Shown: positions 17,787-26,355, counted from the first letter of the stretch. The stretch: DNA of 64,000 nt from CAYQCE01 sp964415885 (GCA_964415885.1 CAYQCE010000010.1:1-64000), one strand, 5' to 3'. Program-made: numbers and translations. Notes: generated by a model not told the origin, from the sequence alone.

Positions 17787-18116
17787 TCAAGCGGAGGCTG
17801 GTGGTGCGCGTTCGGATTGAGGCTCGTAGTTGCCGAATAGTATGACAGCCGATACCGGCAGCTTTACCCAGCCGCTGACCGGATCGGATTCAGTGTGGAT
17901 TTCCGGCGTTAGATCGACTGCCTTGAATGCTGCCGACAGCTCGCAGACCGGACATTTACCGTCGTGCTCAGACTCGCAGCACGACTCCTCCGTGCAAACT
18001 GTAGTCGAATGGTTGTGATGTAGATCGAAGGTCGTGAGCGAGAAGAGAAGGCAGAAAACAAGGACTATTGTCATACCGCAGGATGGTGTCGATGCTGCGT
18101 CTGTTTTGAGTAACAT
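17787..18116 (-). CDS. Small Cys/His-rich exported or membrane protein
   Basis: A 109-residue protein. After a short N-terminal stretch a single hydrophobic helix (TIVLVFCLLFSLTTF, about 15-31) is followed by HHNHS, then a cysteine cluster (CTEESCCESEHDGKCPVCEL). This layout recalls small DUF2946-like proteins found beside copper or zinc TonB receptors. The Cys and His residues would sit outside the cytoplasm and could bind a soft metal. It is the first gene of the cassette with the lipoprotein (98 bases downstream) and TonB receptor. Ribosome-binding site weak. Function inferred from composition and neighbours only. Confidence 0.6.
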   Translation of the reverse strand: MLLKTDAASTPSCGMTIVLVFCLLFSLTTFDLHHNHSTTVCTEESCCESEHDGKCPVCELSAAFKAVDLTPEIHTESDPVSGWVKLPVSAVILFGNYEPQSERAPPASA

Positions 18117-18143
18117 GCTATACTCTGCCTTCGCTGTTTTGTC

Positions 18144-18164
18144 ACATAAGATATGCTGTTATGT
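18144..18164 (-). promoter_or_regulatory. Candidate operator (ACATAA-N9-TTATGT) before the metal cassette
   Basis: A perfect 6-bp inverted repeat with a 9-base spacer, extendable to 7 of 8 matches, 28 bases upstream of the first cassette start. The size and AT-rich arms fit a dimeric repressor site such as those of Fur/Zur-type proteins, but it does not match a known consensus exactly. Confidence 0.3.
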
Positions 18165-18287
18165 TAAGTTACGGAAGAGAAAACATTAGATGCCGGTCTA
18201 TGGTTCCACAGAATCGATCATGTTTGTCCACAGACCAGGACGGCACCGCTGCATACCGACCTGGTCCAATAGTGGTCAGAGATGAGA

Positions 18288-18425
18288 TCATCGCTGTTGC
18301 TGAACAACCACCGGCACTGGAGTGAATTCCGTATGCTCCGAGCCGTCCAGCATGATTCTAACCGTTAAATCAGCAGTGCCATCGTCATCGTCGCATGAGA
18401 TTCCAAATGAGATCAACCCGCACAT
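18288..18425 (-). pseudogene. Remnant of a lipoprotein related to the gene at 16820-17689
   Basis: A 45-codon frame from ATG at 18425 to TGA at 18288. It reads MCGLISFGISCDDDD, which is a lipobox-like end with an acidic tail, fused directly to GTADLTVRIMLDGSEHTEF and TPVPVVVQ. The second part matches the C-terminal strands of the neighbouring lipoprotein (GSATITVYIYHDGSVGKTF, TPVPVTVN). The whole middle of the protein is missing, so this looks like a paralogue collapsed by an internal deletion. No ribosome-binding site precedes it. A functional mini-lipoprotein is possible but less likely. Confidence 0.6.
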
Positions 18426-18783
18426 AAGTGTGAGAGAGAATTAAGTGAGTAGTATGTTTCGCTTGCGCATTGGTGGTAACACCTCCATTGAGGCGCAGAT
18501 CGCGCCTGGTTCGTTAGAATTCAATTCGTGGAAGAGAAGGCGGATTTTCCTGGGAACAGATGAGGCAGGGAATCCGGCTGCGATGGCGGAACAATAGATA
18601 GTATGCCGATATTTCGGTCGATTCTGAAGAGCGAATTGTTAATGGCATATTTTGTCGCTGCTCACTTACCCGCATATGCGAGCTTCGCAGCAGGCACACA
18701 ATCTCCTCCCTGTCTATCTGTCAAAATGCTATGAAATCCGAGTTGTTCCGAGAAGGCCTGTTTGACTGGTCGATTTAGCCTGG
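18426..18783. other. Intergenic region, nothing recognised
   Basis: About 360 bases after the lepB stop with no convincing frame, RNA gene or terminator. It probably contains decayed sequence from the lipoprotein remnant next to it. Confidence 0.5.
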
Positions 18784-19488
18784 TTAGACGGTTTTGAAGA
18801 GACGGGTCCATCCGATACGCCACGGGAAATGGACCAGGTTGTAAAATGTGATCGTGAAGACCTTGTCGATGTAGGGCGACGACCACTCGGGAGCGTTCGG
18901 GTCCGGCTTCCACGAGAAGTATACGAAGAACGCTTTCCCTTTCACCTGGTTGACATCAACGAATCCCCAGAATCGCGAGTCACGGGAGTCATCCCGATTA
19001 TCGCCGAGGACGAATAGCTGTCCGGGTGGCACCTGTTTTGGGCCGAAGAAATCCCGGGTCGAGAGTTCTTCGGGCATGATCCGTGAGTCGATGAGCTTCA
19101 CATTGTCGCCTTCTGCTACTGGGATGCCGTCGACAAAGAGCTTCTTCTCGTGGATTTCAACGGTCTGCCCCTCAGTCGCGATTACGCGCTTGATGAAATC
19201 CTTGGATGGATTGAGCGGATACTCGAAAACGACAATATCACCCGGTTTCGGATCGGTGAACCTGTAGATGAACTTGTTGACGAAGAGGAAATCGCCGACT
19301 TCGAGCGTCGGTTCCATAGAGCCGGATTCGACCTTATAAGCTTGAATAACGAATACGCGCAGAATTACTGCTATAACGAGGGCGATTAGGACCGCCTCGA
19401 TGTATTCCTTGATCCGGGCCTTGGCGCGTTTCTTGATATTTCGCGCGCGCCCGATCGTTGTTACTGCCTGGGCCTGAACGTCGCTCAT
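18784..19488 (-). CDS. lepB: Signal peptidase I
   Basis: A 234-residue type I signal peptidase, which cuts signal peptides from exported proteins at the outer face of the inner membrane. One N-terminal membrane helix (about 30-50) is followed by the nucleophile motif SGSMEPTL with Ser57, the general-base motif KRVIA with Lys100, and the box GDNRDDSRDSRFWG. It supplies maturation for the many signal-peptide proteins in this window. It lies 44 bases downstream of... lepA's opposite end in the same strand order: lepA (19533-21338) is transcribed first, then lepB, the classical lepA-lepB pair. Confidence 0.93.
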   Translation of the reverse strand: MSDVQAQAVTTIGRARNIKKRAKARIKEYIEAVLIALVIAVILRVFVIQAYKVESGSMEPTLEVGDFLFVNKFIYRFTDPKPGDIVVFEYPLNPSKDFIKRVIATEGQTVEIHEKKLFVDGIPVAEGDNVKLIDSRIMPEELSTRDFFGPKQVPPGQLFVLGDNRDDSRDSRFWGFVDVNQVKGKAFFVYFSWKPDPNAPEWSSPYIDKVFTITFYNLVHFPWRIGWTRLFKTV

Positions 19489-19532
19489 CGTTATGAATTA
19501 TCGGCATTTATCGGACGAAATTGAGGGAGAAG

Positions 19533-21338
19533 TTAGTCGTTTTCGATTTGAAGCACCGCCAGAAACGCCTCCTGAGGAATTTCTACCTTGCCGACCTGCT
19601 TGAGCCGGCGCTTGCCCTCTTTCTGACGCTCGAGGAGTTTCCGTTTTCGCGTGATATCGCCGCCGTAGCATTTCGCGGTAACGTTTTTCCGCAGCGGACG
19701 AACCGTTTCACGCGCGATGATGCGTGAGCCGATGGCAGCCTGGATGGCCACCTCAAACATCTGGCGGGGAATGAGATCGCGCAGTTTTGCACACAGCTTG
19801 CGGCCCCACGAAGCCGCCTTCTCACGATGAATGATGTATGAGAGAGCGTCCACCGGTTCGCCATTGAGCAGAATATCGAGTTTGACCAGATTCGAGCGAC
19901 GGTAGCCGAGAAAGTCGTAATCCAGCGAGGCGTAGCCGCGCGATACCGATTTCAGCCTGTCGTAGAAGTCAAATATTATCTCTGCCAGAGGCAGGTGGTA
20001 CTTCAACGCAGCGCGATTCGGATCCAGATATTCGGTCGTCTGATACTCACCGCGACGTTCCTGCGTGATCTTCATCACATTACCAATGTACTCTGCCGGG
20101 AGGATAATCTGCGCATCGACATACGGCTCCTCGATGTACTCGATGTCCTGCGGAGGTGGAAGCTCTGCTGGGTTGTCGACATCGACCGTAGCCCCCGATG
20201 TTGTAACCACACGGTATTCGACATTAGGGACTGTATTGACGATGCTAAGGTCATGTTCACGCGTGAGGCGCTCCTGTATGATCTCCATGTGCAGCAGCCC
20301 GAGAAACCCGCATCGGAATCCGAACCCGAGAGCGGTCGAGCTCTCCGGCTCGTAGATGAGAGAGGCATCATTGAGCTTCAGTTTATCGAGCGAGTCCCGC
20401 AGCTCCTCGTAGTTTTCTGCCACGGATGGATAAATCCCGGCATAGACCATCGGCTTTATATCTCTGAAGCCGGGGAGAGGCTGAATCTCTTTCTTCTTCC
20501 CGATGAAAATCGTATCACCTACCTTGGCGTCTGCGATATTCTTGATGGATGCGATGACATATCCGACTTCGCCCGCCGACAGCTTCTTAGTCGGAATTTG
20601 GGTCAGAATCAGATAGCCGACTTCTGTCACCTCGAAGGTCTTGTTGCTCGAGTAGAACGCGATCCTGTCGCCGGGTTTGAGCTCGCCGTCGACAACGCGG
20701 ATATACGGCACAGCGCCGCGGTAGGTATCGAACACCGAATCAAAGACCATGGCACGGAACGGCGCATCCGGGTCTCCCTCTGGTGGAGGGATTTCCCGCA
20801 CGATAGCTTCCAGAATCGCCTCGACACCGAGTCCTTCTTTCGCGGATACTCGCAGGATTTCCTCGTCCCTGACACCAAGCAGGTCCCGTATCTGGGTGGC
20901 GGTGCCCTCGACATCGGCGTGCGGCAGGTCGATCTTATTTATGACCGGAATGATCGTAAGATCATGTTCCATCGCGAGATAAAGATTGGAAACGGTCTGC
21001 GCCTCCATTCCCTGAGAGGCGTCCACAACAAGAAGCGCGCCCTCACAGCTCGAGAGTGACCGGGAGACCTCATACGAGAAATCGACATGACCGGGAGTAT
21101 CTATCAGGTTCAGAATATAGTCGTTGCCGTCGTTGCCCTTGTAGAGCATGCGGATGGCGTGCAGTTTAATTGTAATCCCGCGCTCCTGCTCCAAATCCAT
21201 CGAATCGAGAACCTGATCGCGCATGAACCGCTGATCGAGCGTGGCTGTCTGCTCCAGCATGCGATCGGCGAGCGTCGATTTGCCGTGATCTATATGGGCG
21301 ATAATCGAAAAGTTGCGATATTTTTTCATCTCATTCAT
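19533..21338 (-). CDS. lepA: Elongation factor 4 (LepA)
   Basis: A 601-residue translational GTPase that back-translocates or remodels stalled ribosomes. GTPase motifs are AHIDHGKST, DTPGHVDF and NKIDLP near the N-terminus; the LepA-specific C-terminal domain (DLIPRQMFEVAIQAA, KRKLLERQKEGKRRLK) is complete. The open frame extends to 21446, but the ATG at 21338 has GAGGAA 6 bases upstream and gives the usual length of about 600. A second ATG three codons in (21329) is possible. An intrinsic terminator just upstream (21404-21437) separates it from the RDD gene, so lepA-lepB forms its own unit. Confidence 0.95.
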   Translation of the reverse strand: MNEMKKYRNFSIIAHIDHGKSTLADRMLEQTATLDQRFMRDQVLDSMDLEQERGITIKLHAIRMLYKGNDGNDYILNLIDTPGHVDFSYEVSRSLSSCEGALLVVDASQGMEAQTVSNLYLAMEHDLTIIPVINKIDLPHADVEGTATQIRDLLGVRDEEILRVSAKEGLGVEAILEAIVREIPPPEGDPDAPFRAMVFDSVFDTYRGAVPYIRVVDGELKPGDRIAFYSSNKTFEVTEVGYLILTQIPTKKLSAGEVGYVIASIKNIADAKVGDTIFIGKKKEIQPLPGFRDIKPMVYAGIYPSVAENYEELRDSLDKLKLNDASLIYEPESSTALGFGFRCGFLGLLHMEIIQERLTREHDLSIVNTVPNVEYRVVTTSGATVDVDNPAELPPPQDIEYIEEPYVDAQIILPAEYIGNVMKITQERRGEYQTTEYLDPNRAALKYHLPLAEIIFDFYDRLKSVSRGYASLDYDFLGYRRSNLVKLDILLNGEPVDALSYIIHREKAASWGRKLCAKLRDLIPRQMFEVAIQAAIGSRIIARETVRPLRKNVTAKCYGGDITRKRKLLERQKEGKRRLKQVGKVEIPQEAFLAVLQIEND

Positions 21339-21403
21339 ATACGGTTCCTCAGACCGCTCTAAGTAACCGTATTTAGCGCCTTTGTCAAATTCATAATGTT
21401 GCA

Positions 21404-21437
21404 CAAAAAAAGAAAGCGCCACCCGCGGATGGCGCTT
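21404..21437 (-). terminator. Intrinsic terminator of the RDD-family gene
   Basis: On the minus strand a 7-bp perfect stem AAGCGCC/GGCGCTT around a GC-rich loop is followed by TTCTTTTTTT. It lies 27 bases after the stop at 21464. Confidence 0.85.
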
Positions 21438-21463
21438 CAAAGTCACGCGAAGTCGATCCTTCG

Positions 21464-22075
21464 TCAGGCCTTAACGACCTTCGTACCCGCGATATGATCG
21501 TGGATACAGCGCTGATCATCTCTGAAGATGAAGAGAATATCCACGATTGCGTAGAATGGAATAAACGCGAGCAGGCCGTTAACGAATTCTCTCAGAAGGA
21601 AGTTTCGCACGAATCCGCCGTTTTCGCCGCCGTCGAACTCGACAATCCTGATGTTCATAGTTCGCTTGCCGATTGTTTGCCCCTCGGTATGGAGGAGGTA
21701 GATCTGGTAGACAGCCAGTGCGAGCACCGCGGCGAAGCAGAGAAACACAAGCGCGCCGCTTCCCGCCATAATCGCGACAAGATAGGGTACTCCGATTATA
21801 AGACCGTCAATAAGACGTGCGTAGAGCCGAGTCATACGATCGGCTTCCTCCGGGACCACAGTATGTCGTTCGAGCTGCTGAAACTGTTCTGTGCCGGCTT
21901 CGCCTTCCGCATACGATGTTTTCTTCAGGCTCGGGGCCATCTCGATCACACCGTTCTGCTTCCGGGTCTCATCCCCCGGTTTCTGCGCCGGAGTCTGCCC
22001 GGGTGCGGTCTGAACCGGTTTCGTCGGCTGGTTCTCGAGCGGATTCGGTTCCGGATTATTGGGTTGATTAGTCAT
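21464..22075 (-). CDS. RDD-family membrane protein
   Basis: A 203-residue protein. The first 80 residues are Pro/Asn/Gln-rich and probably disordered (NNPEPNPLENQPTK). The RDD domain follows: RLYARLIDGLIIGVPYL, a second helix pair, then GQTIGKRTMNIRIV and a final FRDDQRCIHDHIAGTKVV. RDD proteins are small inner-membrane proteins of mostly unknown role; some act as ion antiporters. The frame is open to 22156; I chose the ATG at 22075 where the low-complexity region starts, but no strong ribosome-binding site decides it. Single-gene unit with its own terminator. Confidence 0.8.
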   Translation of the reverse strand: MTNQPNNPEPNPLENQPTKPVQTAPGQTPAQKPGDETRKQNGVIEMAPSLKKTSYAEGEAGTEQFQQLERHTVVPEEADRMTRLYARLIDGLIIGVPYLVAIMAGSGALVFLCFAAVLALAVYQIYLLHTEGQTIGKRTMNIRIVEFDGGENGGFVRNFLLREFVNGLLAFIPFYAIVDILFIFRDDQRCIHDHIAGTKVVKA

Positions 22076-22148
22076 AGTTATTCTATCGGAACCGACGAAC
22101 ATGGACTTCGACTTGCACGTGTGCGAAGTTAGGGCAGAATGAGCGGGG

Positions 22149-22184
22149 AAAACCAAAGCGGCCGTCCCATAATGAAACGACCGC
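22149..22184 (-). terminator. Probable terminator of the metalloprotease unit
   Basis: Minus-strand stem GCGGTCGT/ACGGCCGC (one G-U pair) followed by TTTGGTTTT, about 26 bases after the stop at 22210. Confidence 0.55.
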
Positions 22185-22209
22185 TGTTAGGTGATTTTTA
22201 AAGGTCGAG

Positions 22210-22926
22210 CTACTTCAATAGAACCATTTGATGGGAGAGTAGTGAACTTTCCGTTTTCAGGATGTAGAAGTATACACCTGAGGATACTCGATTCCCGTTC
22301 TGATCAGTTCCGTCCCACGGTATCTCGTGACACCCAGCTCGAAGATGTTCGTGACAAATCGTTTTGACCGTTCGACCCAGAATGTCGACGACCGTCAGTT
22401 CAACCCGCTGGTCACGCGGCAACTCAAATGCAATCATCGTCGACGGATTGAATGGGTTTGGATAGTTTTGGTGGAGTTGCGGTTGAGGCGGCAGTAACTC
22501 GCCGGTGAGTTGCGGCCTCTCGGCGTGATCCGGGCACGCTTTTTCCGGCCCTGGTCGTGCCCAGCAGTAATTCTGAACAGTGGAAGAGTCACCGGCTGAG
22601 TCGAAAGAGTAAACATAGAACTCGTAGTCATAGCCGGACACATTGGGGCAGATTTCGACTGCTGTGTCATAGATCGGACCGAACTTTTTTCCCATCCATG
22701 CTGCTTCCCATCTGAATACGGTGTAGTGATCAATCGGATGTAGCTGATTTGATGGCGGGTCCCAGCGCACCACTACCCTGTTGGACATGCGAGGGGGGCA
22801 GCACATAATCCCCGGTTGCACTTCGCAAGTGACATTCTCCGGCGGTCTTGGCTTCGCTTTCACCATAAGCTCCTCTGACCATGGGCCGTTCTGACCTGAA
22901 AAGGTGAAGGGGCGCACTCGATAAGT
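22210..22926 (-). pseudogene. C-terminal part of the metalloprotease: FnIII and sorting domain, after in-frame stop
   Basis: This frame continues the metalloprotease frame directly after a TAG at 22927-22929, with no shift. Reading through gives SET-stop-TYRVRPFTFSG, completing a fibronectin type III strand that the upstream part begins (FAVERKPATSGSWEPLDT). The rest holds a second FnIII-like domain (VVVRWDPPSN...) and a FlgD-like/type IX-like sorting domain with NYPNPFNPSTMIAFELP, GRTVKTI and SSGVYFYILKT. It has no start codon of its own beyond an internal GTG at 22917 and no ribosome-binding site. A single change from TAT or TAC (Tyr) to TAG explains the break. It may be a true nonsense mutation, a read error or readthrough. 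Confidence 0.75.
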
Positions 22927-24960
22927 CTAGGTTTCGCTTCCGAGAAAACCATAGTCCTCGCAACTGGTCCAGTACTCGGTAGGCGCTACGGTATCAAGCG
23001 GCTCCCAGCTTCCCGAGGTAGCGGGCTTGCGCTCGACCGCAAATCCATCTTCAGTTCCGTTGCTGTCAATCCAGTCAATCACTATCTTTGCCTCATAGTA
23101 ACCATGGATGTAATCCAGATTCGATACAGCTACGAGTGCCTCTTCCGACGGGATCTGGTACTCGTACGTCTCCGACAGGCTGCCGTTCGGCAACCAGCCA
23201 AAGAAACGGGCAGTGTAATTGCCATACGGCAGAGAAGACAGGTCGCCTTCGATCCTCTCTTGTCCGGAGAATAGCTCGTCCCTGACGGGATAGAGTACGC
23301 GTTCGCCGCCTGAATCCAGTATTTCGAGTCGAACATAAGCCCAATCGGTCGCCAGGCTGCATACAACAGTTTGCTCTTCAATCCACGGCTCAACAAAAGA
23401 GATTGGTGTCCTGTCGGTGGTGATTTGCCCCGCCTCAGGCTGCTTCACTCCATTGCCCTCAATTATGTAAGGCTGTACGGCTACAGGCTGGCCATTCCAG
23501 TTTGTCATATCCCAAATGATATTCAGTACTCCGTTCCAGCTTGCGGAGTTGGCTTCGGTCACATTGATTCTTTTGACAAAGTCCGCGTCCAATGTCCATA
23601 TGGTTATCACACCACCGGGCTCAACATATCCAATGTACATTTGAACCCCAGTATTTGGATCAATAGGATCGCTTACACCATCGCCGTCAGTATCGTACCA
23701 ACCCAGATGTCGGTATGTCCATTCGCACATGCCGGAACCGAGCCAACCATCATTCATTATGCATGGATTAGGTTGGTCGTTACATGCAGCACAATTGTAG
23801 TTTTGGTAAAAGAGGTATCCGTATTCGCATTCGCAGTCAAGTTTCCATGGCTCCCACTGTGGCTCTTGGCAAGTAGATCCATCTGGGTACTCATCTGGAC
23901 AGCCAAAAAGATGATAGAGCTCGTGAGAGAAAATACTATGCATCTGGTTGTAACTCCAATCACCATTATCGTAAGTCATAACCATACACGGGCCACCGTG
24001 CTTCAGCTCATATGCGCCCGTGAGGCTCCACTGTATCCAGTTTTTCGCATAGGCGAATTTCCCGTCAGCAAATCTATTGTCTTCGTCATTCCAGTCATCC
24101 ACAACGAATACAGCGCACGCCCAATCTGTTGCAAGGTCACTCCTCATAGCGTTAAGGTAATCATACAATCCTGTGAAGTCCAAGTGCTCCATCGCATCTT
24201 CTATCCACAGATTATCGTCCTCTGAACTCATAGTTATCGGTTCATATCCAGTCGGCACCGCTTCATGGAATCCCCCACCGTCAAACCAGAACTCGACATT
24301 TACACCACGTCCCATTGCCTGCTCATGCACCCACGTTAATCCCAGGATGATCTTCTCCCATACGGAATCAGGACGGTTCGGCGGTCCGTTCGACCAGTTT
24401 TCGATTGATCCGTTACTTTCCATCAGGAATATACCTACTGCAACCTCTCCAATGAGATACTCAGATGTCAATTTCTCCCATGTATCCAATCGGTAATCGG
24501 TATCAGTGAGGATAATATCATCATCTGGCGGGGGCACACTCGGAATTCCCTCCCTTTGCTCGCTGTATAACTGAATTGAATCATTCGACCTAAAGAAAGC
24601 TCTCCACGCATGGAGCATCTTGTCGGTCTCCGTTTCTGGTGCTTGGGGTATCATTTCTGTTGGTGAGCTCAATAAAGTCGTATGCACATTTGTCCGGCCA
24701 TCTGCTTTCATTGCAGTTATCATGGAAGCACCGGAGTAGCCAATGACGCAATGCGGTGGAAGCACAAAGACCGGGACAAGTCCATACTGATCTTCAAGTC
24801 TCTCAAGTTCCTGTCTGAATTCAGTAGTGGATTCTGAATCCAAAGTGATGCAGATCTTATGTGAAGTCCTGACCGGGTTTGCCTGGGAGGTCGATAGAAA
24901 TGAAACGCCGATGATCAAGAGAGAAATCCATGCACCCACTTTTTCGGTTTTGATAACCAT
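22927..24960 (-). CDS. Secreted metzincin-like metalloprotease, cut short by TAG
   Basis: A 677-residue exported protein: signal peptide about 1-27 (AWISLLIIGVSFLSTSQA), then a large catalytic region with the zinc motif HELYHLFGCPDE (His346, Glu347, His350; Asp356 is a likely third ligand, as in snapalysin-type metzincins). Cysteine-rich loops follow (CECEYGYLFYQNYNCAACN), then GDGVSDPIDPNTG and an Ig-like region with an incomplete FnIII domain at the end. The TAG removes the sorting domain that would be needed for surface secretion, so the product may be secreted without anchoring or be inactive. An AGGAG lies before the ATG. It follows the small lipoprotein by 9 bases. Without the stop the protein would have 916 residues. 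Confidence 0.75.
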   Translation of the reverse strand: MVIKTEKVGAWISLLIIGVSFLSTSQANPVRTSHKICITLDSESTTEFRQELERLEDQYGLVPVFVLPPHCVIGYSGASMITAMKADGRTNVHTTLLSSPTEMIPQAPETETDKMLHAWRAFFRSNDSIQLYSEQREGIPSVPPPDDDIILTDTDYRLDTWEKLTSEYLIGEVAVGIFLMESNGSIENWSNGPPNRPDSVWEKIILGLTWVHEQAMGRGVNVEFWFDGGGFHEAVPTGYEPITMSSEDDNLWIEDAMEHLDFTGLYDYLNAMRSDLATDWACAVFVVDDWNDEDNRFADGKFAYAKNWIQWSLTGAYELKHGGPCMVMTYDNGDWSYNQMHSIFSHELYHLFGCPDEYPDGSTCQEPQWEPWKLDCECEYGYLFYQNYNCAACNDQPNPCIMNDGWLGSGMCEWTYRHLGWYDTDGDGVSDPIDPNTGVQMYIGYVEPGGVITIWTLDADFVKRINVTEANSASWNGVLNIIWDMTNWNGQPVAVQPYIIEGNGVKQPEAGQITTDRTPISFVEPWIEEQTVVCSLATDWAYVRLEILDSGGERVLYPVRDELFSGQERIEGDLSSLPYGNYTARFFGWLPNGSLSETYEYQIPSEEALVAVSNLDYIHGYYEAKIVIDWIDSNGTEDGFAVERKPATSGSWEPLDTVAPTEYWTSCEDYGFLGSET

Positions 24961-24969
24961 CTTTAACTC

Positions 24970-25320
24970 CTATTCTCTTTGAATCTCGAAATCGATGGTG
25001 GTAGTTTGCGAGGAGACTACGTTAACTTGCCTGGCTTGACTCTCATAACCATCTTTCTTTGCCTGGACGACCAGGGAACCGACGTAGAACCCTGAGAATA
25101 ATCGATATTCACCGAGACTGTCCGTGAGGACACTGTTTATACTGTTGGCCGAGTTTAGCTTATATTTCAGGATTACTTGCACAGAGTCAACGGGTCGTGA
25201 TGTGGCACTGTCGGTTACTTTGCCGCTGACGAATCCTCCCGCCGTTTCATAATGAGTATAGTCGCATGCAGTAACTGCGACTACTGCAGCGATTAGTATC
25301 ATGCCAGCCACTGTTTTCAT
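24970..25320 (-). CDS. Small lipoprotein with carboxypeptidase-regulatory-like domain
   Basis: A 116-residue protein. The signal sequence (TVAGMILIAAVVAVTAC) ends in a lipobox cysteine. The rest is a single Ig-like CarboxypepD_reg fold (GKVTDSATSRPVDSVQVIL, TDSLGEYRLFSGF) that often serves for adhesion or as a fold stabiliser. A frame-extending ATG exists at 25341, but the ATG at 25320 follows AAGGAGATGCACAA and begins the signal peptide. It precedes the metalloprotease by 9 bases, so the two are an operon; a chaperone or inhibitor role is possible but not shown. Confidence 0.7.
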   Translation of the reverse strand: MKTVAGMILIAAVVAVTACDYTHYETAGGFVSGKVTDSATSRPVDSVQVILKYKLNSANSINSVLTDSLGEYRLFSGFYVGSLVVQAKKDGYESQARQVNVVSSQTTTIDFEIQRE

Positions 25321-25945
25321 TTGTGCATCTCCTTTCGACATTATCCCTCGGACTCAATGGCACTTGCACATCGTTCCCTGCTTCCCCCTGTTGCGACTCG
25401 TGCCTGATTGGCCCGCTATTCCAACGATGCAATTAACATGTCGCCACGCCATCCCATGTGTCAAGGATAATCCGATCTGGATATCAGTGACAGGACACCT
25501 GCCGCTGCACCGGTGCGGATTCTCCTCGGATTCATCAGGGATGAAGAGAGAACGTCGACTCTCCTTCCCAGCCAAAGATCCTCCGATAGAGTTCTATATC
25601 AAAAAGCGTGCCACGTTTGCGGCGACGCACCATAACTCATTGCGGTTATGCAGCTTGGAGCATTACGGTGCGAGAGCCTTCATTCAGCAGCAGAAAAGTA
25701 CTTGGCAATCAGCCCGGATCCGGCACAAAAAACGGCTGAGTTTTGTGCGCAGGTTATAATTCGGGGGGTGCAGGTTATAATTCAGGGGGTTCGGTGAATA
25801 GAATCGGGGGGTGAGGTTATGATATGGAGGTGCGAGGTTATAGTTGATCGCGAGTGCATTAGACCCGGGCCACGCCGGCCTTTCAGGTGGGTTTCTTCAG
25901 GGACACAACATCGATAGTACTATTCGTGTTTTGGCGGGTATAAAG
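25321..25945. other. Intergenic region with short tandem repeats
   Basis: No convincing gene in 625 bases. Notable are degenerate 21-bp tandem repeats at 25749-25845 and a CCCGGGCCACGCCGG element at about 25862 shared with the other repeat-rich gaps. Confidence 0.55.
25749..25845. repeat. Degenerate 21-bp tandem repeat
   Basis: Two near-identical 21-bp units (GCAGGTTATAATTCGGGGGGT; the second has CA for CG) are followed by at least two degraded units sharing AGGTTAT and GG-rich ends. Noncoding. Confidence 0.6.
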
Positions 25946-26016
25946 CTGGGGTGGCAGGATTCGAACCTGCGATGCAAGGACCAAAACCTTGTGACTTGCC
26001 ACTTGTCGACACCCCA
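25946..26016 (-). tRNA. tRNA-Gln (anticodon TTG)
   Basis: A 71-base tRNA on the minus strand. Acceptor stem TGGGGTG/CACCCCA with G as discriminator; T-arm GCAGGTTCGAATCCTGC; anticodon loop TTTTGGT giving TTG. No CCA is encoded. It lies just downstream of spoVG in the same orientation. Confidence 0.93.
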
Positions 26017-26033
26017 GAAGTCGTGCGAGAAGC

Positions 26034-26327
26034 TTACGCCGACTGGTCAAGTTCTACTTCCTGTCCCGTCTCGTTCCTCATCTTGCTCTGATATTCAGTC
26101 AACACGCGATCTTCGATGATCTGTCTCATGTCGCTGTTGATCGGATGAGCAATATCCTGATGAGACCCATCGGGTCTGCGACGTGACGGCATGGAGACGA
26201 AGTAACCCTTAGCCCCGCTTATGACTTTAAGTCCGCGGATGACGAAGGCGTCATCAAAGGTTACATTCGCAAAGGCCTTAAGCTTGTCTTCGTCTCTTAA
26301 CGTGACTCGGACTTCAGTGATTTTCAC
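26034..26327 (-). CDS. spoVG: SpoVG family protein
   Basis: A 97-residue SpoVG homologue. It shows the family start MKITEVRVTLRD, the central FVIRGLKVISG and the PSRRRPDGSHQDIAHPI block. In Firmicutes SpoVG affects septation and binds RNA and DNA; the protein is widespread in non-sporulating diderms. It follows ispE by 28 bases and precedes tRNA-Gln, an order seen in several other phyla. AGGAGGTAGGTG lies before the ATG, a strong ribosome-binding site. Confidence 0.93.
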   Translation of the reverse strand: MKITEVRVTLRDEDKLKAFANVTFDDAFVIRGLKVISGAKGYFVSMPSRRRPDGSHQDIAHPINSDMRQIIEDRVLTEYQSKMRNETGQEVELDQSA

Positions 26328-26355
26328 TAAACACCTACCTCCTGGTGCAAGAATA

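Noticed and set aside
19995..21059. Open frame of 354 codons antisense to lepA
   Set aside because: Lies wholly inside the well-supported lepA gene on the opposite strand; low complexity of codons mirrors the sense gene.
22927..22929. Genome-wide reassignment of TAG as an amino acid
   Set aside because: TAG serves as the natural end of hemL, the LOG gene, the kinase, the CheV-like gene and others with correct family lengths.
23371..24225. 284-codon frame antisense to the metalloprotease
   Set aside because: Overlaps the zinc-protease coding region completely; composition follows the sense strand.
25749..25845. CRISPR array
   Set aside because: Units are directly abutting and decay quickly, with no spacers and no cas genes.
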